Source of the DNA: Nageia nagi | Lineage: Eukaryota; Pinophyta | Reading direction: 5' to 3' | DNA: 64,000 bases | NCBI GenBank assembly: GCA_050084985.1 | Contig: JBITNC010000001.1 | Coordinates: 77,500,001 to 77,564,000, forward strand | In this document: one piece after another, positions 63,600-64,000 of the stretch | Layout of the letters: every line of letters starts with the position of its first letter | Position numbering within the stretch: the stretch's first letter is position 1 | Position numbers and translations under genes: made by a program | The notes under the pieces: model-generated | The model's database searches: none | The model's input: the letters and a program-made list of their open reading frames with translations, nothing else | What the model was told of the DNA's origin: nothing

Positions 63600-63735
63600 C
63601 ACATCACAAGATAAAACATGACAACACATGACAACACATGAAAAGACATGATAACACACATGACCAACTCACAAGACAAGACATGATAGCACACATGACC
63701 AACTCACAAGACAAGACATGATAACACACATAACA
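63600..63735. repeat. Simple tandem repeats of 'acatgacaac' type
   Basis: Short units 'acacatgacaac' followed by two 35-bp units containing 'tgaccaactcacaagacaag' at 63661 and 63696. They create several overlapping spurious minus-strand frames. Confidence 0.88.
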
Positions 63736-63764
63736 ACACATGATAACCATAACCACACATAGGG

Positions 63765-64000
63765 GAGAGCTAAGTTCCACACAACTGAGCCTTCGCACCA
63801 AGTTGTATAAGAACTGAACTCCGCAAAACAAGTGATAAGCTGATATGTGAGAGCTAAGTTCCACACAACTCTTCGCACCAAGTTGCATAAGAACCGAACT
63901 CCGCAAAACAAGTGATAAGCTGATATGTGAGAGCTAAGTTCCACACAACTCTTCGCACCAAGTTGCATAAGAACCAAACTCTGAAAAACAAGTGATAAGC
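63765..64000. repeat. Tandem repeat of 80-84 bp, nearly three copies
   Basis: Units start 'gagagctaagttccacacaa' at 63765, 63849 and 63929. The first has four extra bases ('gagc'); the third is cut by the window edge. The copies are almost identical, so the array is recent or kept similar by recombination. Confidence 0.95.

Larger units (their letters stand above)
62366..64000 (-). mobile_element. LTR retrotransposon inserted in the gypsy-2 LTR, 3' part
   Basis: Minus strand: 3' LTR 62366-63232, purine tract, then 3' internal sequence to the window edge, made mostly of short tandem repeats. No pol domain is in the window. The purine tract and LTR start (GTGGGGCATC, TGTTAACAC) are of a common plant gypsy type, but the class is inferred. 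Confidence 0.75.

Noticed and set aside
63381-63977. Cysteine-rich minus-strand frames that look like repeat proteins
   Set aside because: They are translations of the 'acatgacaac' and 80-84 bp tandem repeats, in several frames at once.
63600-64000. CRISPR-like array
   Set aside because: Units are contiguous tandem repeats without unique spacers, in a plant retroelement.

Overview
This is an AT-rich stretch of a large plant nuclear genome. Broken Ty1/copia and Ty3/gypsy retrotransposons fill most of it, around remnants of four plant gene families: PPR-DYW, plant mobile domain, carboxylesterase and Rab GTPase. Old, heavily mutated, nested LTR elements with few genes suit a conifer-like genome, but the species cannot be fixed from the sequence. 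Nothing bacterial, organellar or CRISPR-like was seen.

Layout, left half. 1-2390: leader and 5' LTR of a minus-strand copia-type element running off the left edge. 3390-9520: a minus-strand gypsy integrase tail, a cluster of decayed PPR-DYW fragments, a short tandem repeat and a decayed gypsy gag. 10418-12265: a (CA)n microsatellite and a minus-strand plant-mobile-domain (PMD) pseudogene with a coiled-coil tail. 12374-21516: a complete but dead copia element (copia-1) with 5-bp target duplications CCTTT. 24462-24957: a solo LTR of the same family with duplications AAAAG. 27513-28486: the only host gene with a nearly intact frame, a class I plant carboxylesterase broken by one missing base.

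Layout, right half. A tandem duplication of about 2.6 kb carries the last four exons of a minus-strand RABE/Rab8-type GTPase gene. Both copies are pseudogenes and each is split by a retrotransposon. In copy A, copia-2 (34685-46578) lies inside the penultimate Rab exon, and a chromovirus-like gypsy (gypsy-1, 37588-43714) lies inside copia-2's integrase. In copy B, a Tat-like gypsy with a 2.2-kb LTR starts at 50421. A second copy of the gypsy-1 family (gypsy-2, from 57459) is inserted in it, and another LTR element (from 62366) is inserted in gypsy-2's 5' LTR. Each Rab copy keeps the empty site for the insertion in the other.

The genes do not form a working unit. The value of the window is a readable order of events: a stop codon in the Rab gene, tandem duplication, separate frameshifts, then two three-level nests of insertions. 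All translations and alignments were made by eye. Divergence figures are rough hand counts.
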